The translations under genes were made by a program, and so were the position numbers. Below are positions 11,561 to 23,192 of a stretch of DNA of 64,000 nucleotides, in pieces. The DNA is from Acanthococcus lagerstroemiae. Its lineage: Eukaryota > Arthropoda > Insecta > Hemiptera > Eriococcidae. The stretch covers positions 64,739,814-64,803,813 of the forward strand of contig CM063107.1 of assembly GCA_031841125.1 (NCBI GenBank), written 5' to 3'. The first letter of the stretch is position 1; the number at the start of each line of letters is the position of its first letter. Below the pieces are notes generated by a model. That model worked only from the letters and a program-made list of their open reading frames with translations, was not told the origin of the DNA and made no database searches.

Positions 11561-12270
11561 GTCATAAGGTATATCAGAACAGTGAAATTTGTAGCCGTAA
11601 TAGTATTTAACTCACAAATCATTGATTTATGTAGTATTTTTATGTTCTTGAATTTCTCTCTAGGGACCATAACTAGAAATTTCAGAAGGGAACGTATAAT
11701 ACTCAGAAGTCCGAAAAATCGTAAAAAATGGTTACTCGATCGATAATGAATTAAAATGGAGTAAAGCCTTAACAAAATTCAATTTTTTGCATGTTAAATA
11801 GGCTATATTGTTTTTCATATGTAAAGTAGATAAACTCACTTCTGAATAATATTAATACATTTGTTATGACATAAACTGTCATATTTAAAATCCATAATTA
11901 GAACTGTGCATGTAGAAAAATGAAGTTTTACTTGATTTCTTTAGCCTTTGTTTAACATTTCCAATGTGTCTCCCTTGAAACAGTAAACTTTATGTGAAGT
12001 CGAAAAAATACATGTTTTGATTAAAACTGCTTTTTTCTCTCGGACAGTATGAGAACATCTATCTCTATGTATCAACGACTTTACCTGCAGTGGACACTTC
12101 TAAATTTGAAATAGTTACAGTATATGCATATACTGTAGTTTGATATTTACATAAGGTGTATCTCTGTGTAATGATAATAGGTGCATCCTCATAGAGGTTA
12201 ACTTTTTTTCCTATATACATAAAATAAATTCTGTGTTTCTATAGTGCAAATTAACCTATATTTCATTAAC
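11561..12270. other. No gene recognised
   Basis: AT-rich DNA between the satellite and a GC-rich hairpin. It could be the body of a Helitron-like element ending at 12315, but I see no matching 5' end. Confidence 0.35.
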
Positions 12271-12316
12271 TCCGGGGGTGTGCCCGCGAAGCGGGCAGGG
12301 GGCGGAGCCCCCTAGT
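12271..12316 (+). mobile_element. Helitron/Helentron-like 3' end hairpins
   Basis: Two GC-rich hairpins stand in AT-rich DNA: gcccgc-gaa-gcgggc at 12282-12296 and gggggc-gga-gccccc at 12298-12312, followed at once by CTAGT. A terminal hairpin next to CTRR is the usual 3' end of Helitron-type elements, though here there is almost no spacer between hairpin and CTAG. The 5' end was not found. Confidence 0.45.
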
Positions 12317-12666
12317 AAGATCAAATAATTGTACGAAGTCCATTTATTCCTTTAATGAAAATTATTATACGGCTTGCAGAAAGATTGTTGCGTATTTAAT
12401 TACAAGTGAGTGTTGTGTGTGTTATGGTTTGTAGAGGTCGAATAAATGGAAAATAATGCCTGTATGCATTCACTCATTCTCTTCTAATTGCGAATAAAAA
12501 ATTCAAGAATGGTCCAATTCTAAATAAGAATGAATGTGATTCTTTCGATGGTGAATGTATCAACCCATAGTTACTGGAGGAGAGTAGCCGAATTTTAGTA
12601 TTTCAAATCAGGACGATCGGGTATACAACTTTACCAACTTTGCTGTTTCGAGATCCTTTCCTACAG

Positions 12667-12871
12667 CAGCCTTACTCAAAGTATGCTCCACGGAACCCCG
12701 GGGCTCCGCAAAGGCTCTGCTGTCCGCTGCACCAGGGCATCCAAAATTCTGGCCGTGTGTTGTATAACAAGTAAAAAGTAAAAGATTTTTTATTAATTTA
12801 GTAAAGGGTTCCATAGCATACATTGTGCTGTTGAAAAGGGGTCAGTCACCAAAAAAGTTTGAGAATTGCTG
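12667..12871. mobile_element. hAT-type MITE, 205 bp
   Basis: Starts CAGCCTTACTCAAAGTATG and ends in the inverse of CAGCAATTCTCAAACTTTTT. A perfect 8 bp target duplication, tcctacag, is at 12659-12666 and 12872-12879. The internal motif ccacggaaccccggggctccgc is a feature of several hAT families with CTCAAA ends. No coding capacity. Confidence 0.85.
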
Positions 12872-12879
12872 TCCTACAG

Positions 12880-14149
12880 TATTTAAATACAAAATGTAAA
12901 AATACCTACCCATGACACTGCGAATTTCGTTTGCCAAACATAAGTGGAAATGTCACAAAAAAAAAAAGAAAAAAAGAAGTGGTTTCGAGGACTAGATCGG
13001 CGGAGTTCTAACTGTAAGTAAGTTGGATTTTCAGTTTTCTCCTGTTTCATGCCATTTGGACAGGATTATAACTTACTGCTATAATTTAATGTAGTATAAT
13101 TATGATAAAAGCTTTGATGGGTACATCTGTTTGATAATGATCATACAAGGCTGGTTAATTTAGCTTCATCTTGGTTCTTAAATTCGTCTCCAACGAAAAC
13201 GTCATACGTTCGCATCAGTTATCTGTCCATTCATTCGATCGTACATTTTTTTTTGTCACATACATGAAGAGCTACCTATTTATGGACTAAAAAAATTGTT
13301 GAAGAGTCACAGTTAAGACTTCACATTCCATTTATAGAGGTAATGCTACCAGATACGCTAAAATGCAGTCTTATAAATTGTTTGTGTAGCAATGATGATG
13401 TAAAAGTACATATACCATCGATGTGTTAGTGGAAATTCGAGATGAGTAGGAAGACATTACAATGTAACATTATCTAGTAAGATCATTATTAGAAATTGAA
13501 AAACTTGGGTTAATGTTTCTCCCCAAGAAATGGAGTGAAGAGCACGGAAAATTATATTTTACAAAAAACATAAAATGAATCAGTCTTAAATACCATTAAT
13601 ATACAGTTTTCGCGACGTAAGTAGCATGAGTGATTGCTCTGATTTTATTAGTCCATTAATTAGCAAGTTCAAATCCTGGGCTTGTACAGTAAATCATTCT
13701 GGAAGAACTTTCTGGTGGGCCGTCGAGTCTTTTGATTATCTTTTTCTTCCAAATGCAGTCATTACTTGAATTTTGTTTGAAATTCTGTTGAAAATGGAAT
13801 TTGTAATAAGTAATTATGAAAGAGTATCTCTAGCGATTTTCGTCTTTGATTTATAACTGCAGTTTTTTACTTGAAATTTTCAATGTATACTGCACCTTTT
13901 GTAATATATTCATTATTCAACACCATCAAATGTATTTCATGCGAAGAAATAAAAAATGACTGCTCAACTATTACTACTTTCATCACGAAAATACCGCTGC
14001 CGCATTTAATTAGTTTTATAAGTAACATCAAACACTAGAGAATAGAAGAAAAAAATAAACATTTTGTTCAGTACGGTCTTCAATTATTCAAACGCTAAAT
14101 AGAATAAGAAATTACAAATTTTACAATTTACAAACTCTATAACTTCAAA
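12880..14149. other. No gene recognised
   Basis: AT-rich DNA with an A-rich stretch at about 12955-12980. Frames are short on both strands and nothing is supported. Confidence 0.4.
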
Positions 14150-14430
14150 CGAGAATCGAGCATCCATCTTCCAACCGCTTCAAATTCTCCCGAGAATTCG
14201 AATTCCAAAGCATCAAGAATTCGAATTCGCAAGCGCTTGAATCGAATTCGCAATCGAATTCGGGTGAATCGGATTCAAAAAGAATCGAATTCGAAAAGAA
14301 TTCGGAAGAATCGGATTCGAAAAAATCGAATTCGGAAAGAATTCGGAAGAATCGGATTCGAAAGAATCGAATTCGGAAAGAATCGTTGAGAATCGAATTT
14401 TTTGTTCGAATTCGAATCTAAATCCCTGCA
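14150..14430. repeat. GAATTCG/GAATCG short-motif repeat, right block
   Basis: About 25 overlapping copies of gaatcgaattcg-type motifs, partly as a 33-36 bp unit (gaattcggaagaatcggattcgaaa). It ends cgaattcgaatctaaatccctg, the inverse of a CAGGGATTTAGATTCG terminus. It is related to 4706-4862. Confidence 0.6.
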
Positions 14431-14758
14431 CTTAAGTGACTGTTAGATACCCTGCTTTTTTTCCCCCTTCAAAAGAAGTTACTCAGAAAAATCAGACGTG
14501 AAAAACTTTGAAACGCCAACTGTACTTTAACAAGCGCATGCCTACCGTGCAAAGCATCGTACTTCACCCGGCGCTGTAACGTATGAGTAGCGCGCTCGAC
14601 CGCGCTACATACATTTTAATGAAATCCTTCATTTGGGCCGCTTTAAAATTAATTAATCGAGTTGAAATTTTTGAGGAATCATTTTTTCATAAGAAGTAAC
14701 AGTTCTAGGGGGTGGGAACAGAAATTTTCGAAATTTGATTTAAAAGGGCCACCCTAAT

Positions 14759-14944
14759 TCACATAATATTTCGATGGCATAACAGAATCCAATTATCATT
14801 AGTGATTCTAGCTTTACCCAAGTTTTTGTAAAATATACCCGATTTTGCTTGAATTGGGGTTACCGTATTCGCGATATTTTTTGTTAACGATGGATTAAAG
14901 GTAGAGATAACGAAAAATAAAACTGTTAAGTATTTGGAATTCAT
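14759..14944 (-). pseudogene. Errantivirus-type envelope gene, N-terminal remnant
   Basis: A minus-strand frame of 61 residues with a hydrophobic signal-peptide-like start and a short segment resembling the start of the mature Env of insect errantiviruses (endogenous gypsy-group retroviruses). It lies downstream of the gypsy integrase relic on the same strand, where env is expected. The frame ends within a region where unrelated sequence (from about 14757 downwards) replaces the rest of the gene. Only a small part of env survives and nothing functional could be made. The assignment rests on position and weak motif similarity. Confidence 0.5.
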
Positions 14945-15219
14945 TTTGATTTCTCTCTCCGGAAAATAATTTTAAATTGTTTTAATTTTCCCTTAATGAT
15001 GGAGAAAAAGTTTTCTTTCGAATTTGAATATACTTTTTGAAAGTAGAGGTATGAAATTTGAATCGAATAATTTGTTCGACAAATGATTACATACTATGAG
15101 ATCTAGAGAAAATTCCTTTTTTGATCGAAATTTATTTTTCTGGATTTTCTAATGCAGGTAACACAATACAAGGATTGCGTCAGTTTTTTTTATTACCAGG
15201 ATGCGGTTTTAACATATTA

Positions 15220-16190
15220 TATTGTTATGATAGGTAACAATTTTATTTTTAACCTCAACTTGGACAGATTGATTTTTATTTACTTTAATCATTTTATATG
15301 TCCGATATAATTAGGTTGTAATTTTCGAGTTAATCCCGGAGTCAAATTTTTATTCTTTACATAAACTAAATCGCCTTCTTTAAATTCGTTAAGGGTTAAC
15401 CTTCTTATCATGTTGCTCTTTCGAGGCTAATTTTGATTTAATTAAATTTTCTCGAGCTACCCGCCTGACAATTGCCGACAGAAATCCGACAGTGTCAGAA
15501 CTGCCAATTCTGACATTAAAAACGACACAAATGACAATTGCTTTAGCCAATCAGAACGCTGCAATGCAATTTCTGACACAAAAATGGTTCTAAACCGACA
15601 AAATACTGGCAAAGTAGGCGGGGCATGCTTCCTTTGTCAGAAATTTGACGGTCCGACAGTGTCATTATTGTCGGCCGACAGAAATTTTGTCAGACGGGTA
15701 ATTTATGCACGGAATTCAAACGAAGTTTTAATTGATCATAATAATCTTCATAGGTATATTTAAATTCTGGTTCTGCTGTGACGGGATTGGGTAAATAAGG
15801 GGCGTGCCTAAATAATCATTGATAGGGGAATTGGCCTGTGGCTGAATTCACAGTGGTATTGAAACAAAACATTGCATAATCCAAATAGGTATACCAATCA
15901 TTTTGAGTTTGGGGGTTTATAAAATTTTTCAAATAATCTTTCAAAGTAGAATTAGCTCTTTCAATGCTTTCTTGACTTTTTAGATGAAAGCGTGAACCAA
16001 AAACATGAGGTATTTTATATAATTTGGTTAGTTGTTTAACTATTTCGTTGACAAATTCTAATCCGTTATCGGAATTTAATGAAGAGGGTATCCAAAAAGT
16101 ACAAATAAATTTATTTAGGCATTCCGCAATTGTACTGGCTTCCTTATTTGGTAAGATTTGTTCGAAAGAATAGTTAATCGTTCGAAAGGA
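15220..16190 (-). pseudogene. Ty3/gypsy (errantivirus-like) integrase remnant
   Basis: Minus-strand integrase core and C-terminal domain of a gypsy-group element. The core shows the second catalytic Asp in SDNGLEFVNE, the catalytic Glu region in SIERANSTLKDYL, then a W..YLDYAMFCFNTT segment. A stop and at least one frameshift follow. The GPY/F-type C-terminal region is at about 15420-15250, also frameshifted. A 239 bp MITE at 15460-15698 splits it; coding similarity continues on both sides, so the MITE arrived after the retroelement. Protease, reverse transcriptase and LTRs are not recognisable, so the copy is dead. Confidence 0.8.
15460..15698. mobile_element. MITE with TA target duplication inside the gypsy relic
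   Basis: Inverted ends CCCGCCTGACAA... and ...TTGTCAGACGGG, flanked by TA on both sides (15458-15459, 15699-15700). The internal sequence is rich in CCGACAG/CTGTCGG and TGTCAG motifs, so the arms pair beyond the first bases. TA duplication suggests a Tc1/mariner-type mobiliser. No coding capacity. Confidence 0.8.
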
Positions 16191-16199
16191 CGAGAACTT

Positions 16200-18290
16200 G
16201 TCGTCGTAATTTCCATTTTTTGTTTTATTGGATTCCTATTAGTGGGATGGAACCGGAACTGGGAGGAGATGGGAAAAAGAAAAGCGGGAAACTGAAAGTC
16301 CGTGGCTGGCAGGTAGATGGAGACAAATAAAGTAATAGGTGGGAGAATGTGGAAGGACAGGGCGCGGAAGACATGAAATGAAATGGTGCGTGGTAATGCA
16401 GCGGGGATTTTACTTCTGCCCTCAGAGAATGGGTCACTATTCTTTTGTAAGAAACGTAGTGTGGAGGGAAAAGGAGAGAGATAGGCTGAAAGGCGGACAA
16501 TGTAACAAGGAGAGGGAGGTTCGGAGATAGAGGTACACCCACATTATTGCCCCCATTTCCAACTTAACTTGAAGAGGGGGTTGATCGAACATATTTCAGA
16601 GCACCCATGTTATAGACCCATGTTATGTGGTCGCTAGGGAAGGAGGAATGGGTACACGAATTGTAAACTGCATAAATTGTGCTGAGGGGCTACCACCTCT
16701 CTGGTGACTCAACTTTCTTAATTTCTGGGGGATGCACTGATTGGAGAGATGAATACGCAAATAACGCAAAGTAGGGAGCTTTGCTCATGCCAGCCTAGCT
16801 CGTCGCTTTGCGCTTCGCCGGCTCACATTGTTTTTCAGTTTTTCTGTATCGGATCTCTTTGTTTCTCAAGTGAGGTTTGCTGATATCTCCTTCACTGTGA
16901 CAATATTTGATGGTTTACTTTAACATTATAGCTTTTACACCACTCTGCTTGATATTTTAGGGTAGGTCAAGTTAGTTAAATCTATTAGATGTTTGCTGAG
17001 GCCAAGTTTGAGGCCACCAGCAGGTGTTCTCACCAGGAGGTATGATGGTAAAGGAGATAGAAACTTGTGATGAAGGAGGATACTCGGACATCGTCCCCCA
17101 TATCCTGCCTCCGCCCAAGCACGAGGCCCACTAGCTTCCTGCTAGCTTCGAATCCTCTCATCTACTACCTGTCTCACAGCCTTCTTCTTCCTTTTGATGA
17201 GAACTTTTCATCTCTCTTCTTCAGTCTCCGCGTACTCTACACATTCCAAAATTTGGCAATCTGCCGACTTTAAATTAATGCACCAAATCCGGCTGTGATT
17301 CAGGCAGTATTCTAAAATCATTTCTATATTCTAAAATAGCGGGTGCCAAACATAATAACTCCAAATTTCCTCAGCGGATTCATTTGTTTGTTTATGGTCA
17401 GCTCGATCTCAGCCTCAGTTAACATCATGTAATAAAAATATCTTCTGATATTGTTTCATCTGTAATCTGCAGGCAATCATTATTGAGGGGTGAACGCAAT
17501 ACTTGCGAAATAAGTTGAAACAGTATAGTCGGCTGTAAAATCATAATACCGACTGAGGGAATTGAACAATTTTAGTTTAATATGAAGGATGAAGCTAAGA
17601 AGTCTGCTTTAAATGCTACGAAATTCACATTAATAAGAACATCGCTAGCAAGCTCGCGGCAGTAACATTCAACAAATAAGTAGTATATTGGGGGCTAAAT
17701 AACTATACCAATCGATAACAAATTTGAACTATTCGTAATTTGCGGCGTTTATGCTGCAATAATATCAACATAACGCTTCTAAAGTTGCCGTTAGTCATTC
17801 TGAAGGCGTTTAATGTAGCTCAATTCTGTCCGCCCGCATTAGATTTGAAATAATAGTACACACGTGCAACTGATTGTACTGCTCACATTAGTATGTACGT
17901 TTGTCGAACTAAAAGTTCTTCCTCTTCGTTTCTGATGCTCCTGTTATTCGGTATTTTTGCACACTCACCGGCTTTTTCTTGTTTGTTATAAAAAGAAAAA
18001 GTCAACAATATTTCATTTCAAAATTATTGGTAGAGAACGTCGAATGTTTTTTAGAAACTGAAATTTTAGTAGTCCATTGACTGAAAGGTGCTTCTAAACA
18101 GTACATTAATAAACTAAGAATACGAATAATTACGTGTACGATCATCAGTGATGCTTTCATATCAGCCAAAATATTTTTTATATTTTTGTTTCAGTTTCCA
18201 TTTAATTATCGTGCTTTTACTAACAGGGCCTTCATTGTTCTGTTCACTGTACAGTTCGTATTAAGAACAACAATAATCGGTCAAAAGATC
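16200..18290. other. No gene recognised; purine-biased tract
   Basis: 16240-16540 is strongly purine-rich on the plus strand and gives overlapping open frames on both strands; this bias explains the frames and I see no protein family. The rest is unremarkable AT-rich DNA. Confidence 0.35.
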
Positions 18291-18294
18291 TCAG

Positions 18295-19040
18295 AAATGT
18301 GCAAATAGGGGCCAAAAAACCTATTTCAAATAGAAAATCGGCGGCAAACACCTATTTTAGAAGTGTAAAATAGAAAATAAGTTTTAAAATTAAAAAATCT
18401 ATTTGAAATAGAAAATAGATTGCAAAAACCTATTTTAAAGTGTAGAATAGATAGGTGCAAAATAGAAAAATCTATTTTCAACAGACAGAGAAAATAGGTA
18501 TTTCGAATGTAAAAACTTATTTTAAATGGAAAATGAGTTGTAAAAATCTATTTTGAATGCGTAAAATAGAAAATAGATCTCAAGAAAACTTATTTGAAAC
18601 GGAAAATAGAAAATAGGTCACAAAAACCTATTTTGAAAATGTAAAATAGGAAATGGGTTTCAAATTTGAAAAACATATTTGATAAAGAAAATAGGTGTTT
18701 TCTATTTGATATAGGTATTTCCATATTCTGTTGCAGAATATCCAGTAAGATATTTCTTCGAGTCCTTGCCCTCCCCGTGCCAATGTAGCGCCATTTGTGT
18801 GAATACATACTCACAAAAAAAGTATCATAAATATCGCCTGATATTTTGATGAGGAGATGAGGAAGGTGCAAAAACCTATTTCAAATACATAGAAATAGCG
18901 GCCAAAAACCTATTGTAAAGGCGTAAAAAAAAATAGATTCCAAGAAAACCGATTTGAATTGGAAAATACATCGTAAAAACCTATTTTTAAAATGTAAAAC
19001 AGAAAATAGGTGTATTTCATTTGAAATAGGTACTCCCCAC
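18295..19040. repeat. Self-complementary CTATTTT/AAAATAG repeat field
   Basis: Dozens of copies of aaaatag, gaaaatagg and cctatttt alternate in a loose unit of about 45-60 bp (for example aaaaacctattttaaagtgtaaaatagaaaatagg). The motif and its complement occur side by side, so single strands could fold extensively. An unrelated piece (about 18740-18860) interrupts it. The short minus frames here arise from the repeat. Confidence 0.7.
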
Positions 19041-20345
19041 AAAATAGTTTGGCACATCTCGGATTATAATTAACAAAAATACAAAACAACTTCAGTGAGG
19101 AATGAAGACTGAAGAGTAAACACCCAACTCCGAGAAAAATAAGCATATAAAATCGCCGACCTCTGGACATGAATACCATTAACCAAGGAGCAACACGACC
19201 AAGTAGCAGAAACCAACAGCACTTATAGCAAAAGGCTTGGACTCTGGTTTTGTGACGTCACCACTACGAGGCCCATACTAACATATGGTATCATAATATT
19301 TCTGCGTTGATATTCATCAATTTTTTTTTTAATAGAACCAAAATAAAATTATTATTGAACATTTAGTTAATTATATTTTGAAATAAACATCCGTCAAGAA
19401 TTAAATAATATTCATCAAGTATTAAAATAATATTTAATAAAATTAAATACTTCTACGAAGTTTTTATTTTTGATCATTTTACCATAGCGATGAAATGTTA
19501 TTAAAAAGTACATCTCGAGATTTCTTCCAATTCTTTTTTCTTGAAGATTGGTGAAAAGAACGTCTGCAAATAAAAAATACAAAATTAATGATACATTCCC
19601 AGTTGTGCAAATGAAATTTTAAATTACAAAAATAAGATATTGAAACGTCCATACTGCTGGGATAAAAGTACTGCTTGCAAGAATAAGATTTACAGTAAGA
19701 AATGTGAGGTCTTTTGGTTTTTCCAACTTGGCAGCCAACGTTCTCACAGTTTTCTAGTTGAAAACGGATGTTGTTCGTATTGTGTCCATTTCCAGGTAGT
19801 GCTTTTCACAAGCCTGTAGTTGAAGAAACAAAGTATAAACGATGTTATAATACACTTCAAAAATACTTCTAACACAGCAGAAAACGTATGAACTTACTCC
19901 GCTGTAATTTGTTGCAACAAAGTCCTTTACGGCCTTTCATTAGTTTCCTTTGCATCCAGGAGCACTACATTTCCGAACCATAGTATCAACACAAGAATGC
20001 ACGATATTAAATCAATAGAAAACTATTAATAAAGATCATTCGAACTAAATAAATTAAGTAATTATAAATTTCAAGTAGATTTTCTTTCATTAAGCAATGC
20101 CAACTAAGAACTAATGCAAGCACTGATAAGAAATCAGCGCCCTATAACGGATGAAGATGAAAGGTATCAATTTATTCTGGAAGATACGGTACCACATTTC
20201 TATCCATTTACTATAGTACAATGCTGCTTCTCCGAAAATAATGCGATCTATTATTTATCATCTGTGGATACACCCAGATATACCGGGTAAAAACGTGAGT
20301 AAACATTCCGTGAGGCATTATTGCGCTCGAAAGATATCCTCCTAA
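19041..20345. other. No gene recognised
   Basis: AT-rich DNA with short frames only. A TGACGTCA octamer is at 19253-19260. Confidence 0.4.
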
Positions 20346-20350
20346 TAGTA

Positions 20351-20519
20351 GGGCTCTATAGTTTCACCTGGGTATACTAAGCCGCCATTTTGGTTCATAC
20401 TGCGCCCGTGGATGCCGAATCCGACTATGCGGAGCGTAACGCGTAGTCAATTCGGCATCGACGGGCGCAGTATGAACCAAAATTGTGGCTTAGTATACCC
20501 AGGTGAAACTATAGAGCCC
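20351..20519. mobile_element. Foldback MITE, 169 bp (GGGCTCTATAG family)
   Basis: Two arms of about 80 bp form a near-perfect inverted repeat: gggctctatagtttcacctg at the left matches its inverse at the right, and both contain the ccattttggttcatactgcg and gatgccgaat segments. TA flanks both ends (20349-20350, 20520-20521). The same family, again 169 bp without its insertion, is at 28299-28851, and a truncated arm is at 28250-28292. Confidence 0.85.
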
Positions 20520-20529
20520 TACTAATAGA

Positions 20530-22373
20530 CAGAGATGCCGAACGGGAACGAACGACTCGTTCTTCGTTCCTTCAGCTAGGGAACGACGCCGTTCTGTTCT
20601 TTTTTCGTTCCGGAACGAGGAACGGAACGACGGAACGGCCGTTCCCTTATCAGTATTATTCCCCTATCACAAAGTCATATAGATACACCAAGTTAGACGA
20701 CTAGCGCGTTTCCGCGTTCTGCCGTCATGCCAGCGCGCTGCTATCGCTGAACTCCTTTGTTTGCATTGCGCTTATATGGACATTTTTACGTTTTTGCGGA
20801 TTAGCTCAAAAACTATCAATTTTGATGAAAAATTGGAAAGAGCTAAATTTGTTCACCTTGGAATTTCCCATCAAATGCGAGGAAATTCGAAATTTTTATG
20901 GGTAAAATTTTGAAACTGATCTTACCTGATAGAAAATAACAGGCAGAATAAATTTTGTTCTTTTCACTTTTTCATAAAACTCGACCGTTATTGATATAAA
21001 CGCAAAACCTTGTTAGGGCTCCCAACGTTTACATTGATTTCACGGCAGTCGAACGCTGCCAGCGCTGCTATCGGGATAAATTATCGTAACATACGAAGTT
21101 TAACATTGGTTAAATGGAGAGTCGAACGACTTGGTGTATCTATATGACTTTGCCCTATCATTTCGCCGTAAGCCTGATTGTATATTTTTATTCGCAAATT
21201 GTAAAATTTTAATTTCTAATGAAGGAAATAGAATTTTTCATGCCTTCACCTTAATTCGCTGCAGGTAGAGGTTGCACTATTTTTATTTTTATGAAGAAAG
21301 TACCTGCGAGTAAACTGAATCCACCTTTGTTGTTACCTACAAATTTCAAGATTCAGGTACTCCTTATATGTTCCTTAATTGTCGATTTGAGATCGGTGGT
21401 TATCGGCGAAAATTAATGATGATTGGTGTCAAGTCTGTTTCCTTGCCATTCTTGTTGATAGTGAAAACATATTTTTATGAAATAATATTTCTCTATCTAC
21501 GCAACATGATAACCAGGGTTGAGATTTTTATGCTTTTGCATATTTTTTGCCATTGCTTCACTGAACACTTACCTTTACAAACTGTAAGCTTTGAAGTAAA
21601 ATGAGCCATATATTTAGAAAAGCATTTTTTGTATATTTTATGGGTAGTTGCTTATTATTTTCGACTATTTTTAAAATTCTTATTAGGGCACTTTCTGGCA
21701 TATTTTCACAAATTTACAGTTTTAAGGACATAAAAATGCATCTTTCACTAGATTTACTCATTCTTTCTCAGGAAATGGCAACTCTGTCAAAGGAACTTCG
21801 AACTTGGTGAACCAAAAGAAAAAGAACAAAGTCGCCTCTTTCTTTCTTCTCTACCATCAAACTTCGTTACAATACTTTTCATTTTTTATTTCAGTTCAGT
21901 ACATTATATACTGATGCAGATCCTATTTTAGGAGAAATTTGGAACTGCATTGTATATGATTCTGCATACAAAATTTTTCGTCCTCCTCCTCACGAATAAA
22001 CTTATAATATTCGGCAAACTGAGGCCATGGACCTGCAGTTTCCGACTGTTCGTTGCACTCATCCGTCATTTAATAAACTTTAAAATGCGAACGAAAAGTA
22101 TAATTTAAAAAATATGGAAAGATTTGCTGATATATATCTACTGAAGTTTTGTTACTCAAATAACTTGAACTGACATGAACCCCCCTCCCCCCCCCCTCGG
22201 AAAGACAATTCGCGCCTATTATTTATTTATTGGCAATTGACTTTGGGAACGTCGTTCCTCCGCATTTTCGTTCCGGCATGAGCCGTTCTGAACGTCGTTC
22301 CGGAACGACATGTAAACAGAACGGGAACGGAACGAGGAACGAGCCGTTCTTCTCGACTCGTTCGGCATCTCTG
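20530..22373. mobile_element. Non-autonomous hAT-type element, copy 2 (interrupted)
   Basis: Same family as 3361-4704, in the opposite orientation: ends CAGAGATGCCGAACG and its inverse, with perfect 8 bp duplication ctaataga at 20522-20529 and 22374-22381. A 483 bp MITE (20670-21152) plus its 8 bp duplication interrupts it; without these it is 1353 bp, close to the 1344 bp of copy 1. It inserted immediately beside the foldback MITE at 20351-20519. The internal hydrophobic frame (21368-21604) matches that of copy 1, which reflects shared ancestry rather than proven coding. Confidence 0.92.
20670..21152. mobile_element. MITE with perfect 24 bp terminal inverted repeats
   Basis: Terminal repeats begin CAAAGTCATATAGATACACC and are perfect over 24 bp. 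The 8 bp target duplication ccctatca (20662-20669, 21153-21160) corresponds to a single copy at the same site in hAT copy 1. An 8 bp duplication fits hAT or P-type mobilisers. The interior has ctagcgcgtttccgcg and other GC-rich pieces and no transposase. Confidence 0.93.
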
Positions 22374-22381
22374 CTAATAGA

Positions 22382-23048
22382 GTATACCTATCGTAAAATA
22401 TTCTCCTAACAGCGCACAACAACACCCTAAAATATTATAGTCAACCATTTTGTCGTTAAAAAGTTATGAAAGTCTAAAGTTTCTTTGTTCGCTCCTGATA
22501 ATAATGATTTTCTACGCGGAGGTCCCTTTTTCGTTTTTCCATGCGCGGTCACATATAAACGTCTTTGGCTAGACCCTATTGCAATCGCTTTTTTTTTTAT
22601 TATTATTCTTCAAGTTGTTTAGTACTCAGACGTTATCAAGTGGTAATATGGATGGCGATTCTGTCGTAGTTCGTAGTTGTGTAGGATGCTTATTATTGAT
22701 GAATATAGAGTGCGTTAATGTTCAGCAGAATTCAGACAATAGGAATTGCAGCATTTGCCAACCCTAGTCGTCAGGGTTGCGATGTTTCAAATGAAATTGT
22801 TTTAATAATTGTTTTAAACGTGCTTTAATCATGGGAATTTTGGAATAAAACGTTTCAAACATTTTCACTGTTTTAAACTTTTTTTCTTTTTTTTTCAAAG
22901 TCGTTTTCTGGACAAAAAATGCTATTTCTTCACAAATTTTCATCATTATTGCAAATTTTTACAGCGGATACAGCTTATGTTGATAAAGATACAGAAAATC
23001 TATCATTGTCAGTATTGTTTGCTATTTGCCTAGAACAAAATTAAAACT
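22382..23048. other. No gene recognised
   Basis: AT-rich DNA with homopolymer T and A runs. Short frames at 22579-22767 (plus) and 22764-22946 (minus) show no domain. Confidence 0.4.
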
Positions 23049-23050
23049 TA

Positions 23051-23190
23051 AAGTCTGGTCCAGTTAAGAAACATAACTGGCTACTCGCAATACACATCGA
23101 TATATGGGTATTTTGAAGTTGGAGGGGAAGGACGAGTTCGAGAACACGTTATCAGCGCGGTGAAAAAATTGTTTCTTAACTGGACCAGAC
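23051..23190. mobile_element. MITE, AAGTCTGGTCCAGTTAAG family, copy A
   Basis: Left end aagtctggtccagttaagaa and right end the inverse, ttcttaactggaccagac; TA lies outside each end. Copy B at 32426-32559 is in the opposite orientation and shares the tatcgatgtgtattgcg and ccctccaacttcaaaat interior. No coding capacity. Confidence 0.75.
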
Positions 23191-23192
23191 TA

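Noticed and set aside
4706..14430. A single ~9.7 kb transposon bounded by the two GAATTCG blocks
   Set aside because: Termini look related and inverted, but flanks do not share a target duplication and the interior is a mixture of unrelated elements.
16225..16542. Overlapping protein genes on both strands
   Set aside because: Long frames on both strands come from strong purine bias; no domain, splice signal or codon pattern supports either.
21368..21810. Hydrophobic proteins inside the hAT elements as real genes
   Set aside because: Frames match between the two copies only because the DNA copies are nearly identical; copy 1 and copy 2 differ in frame length and no family is recognisable.
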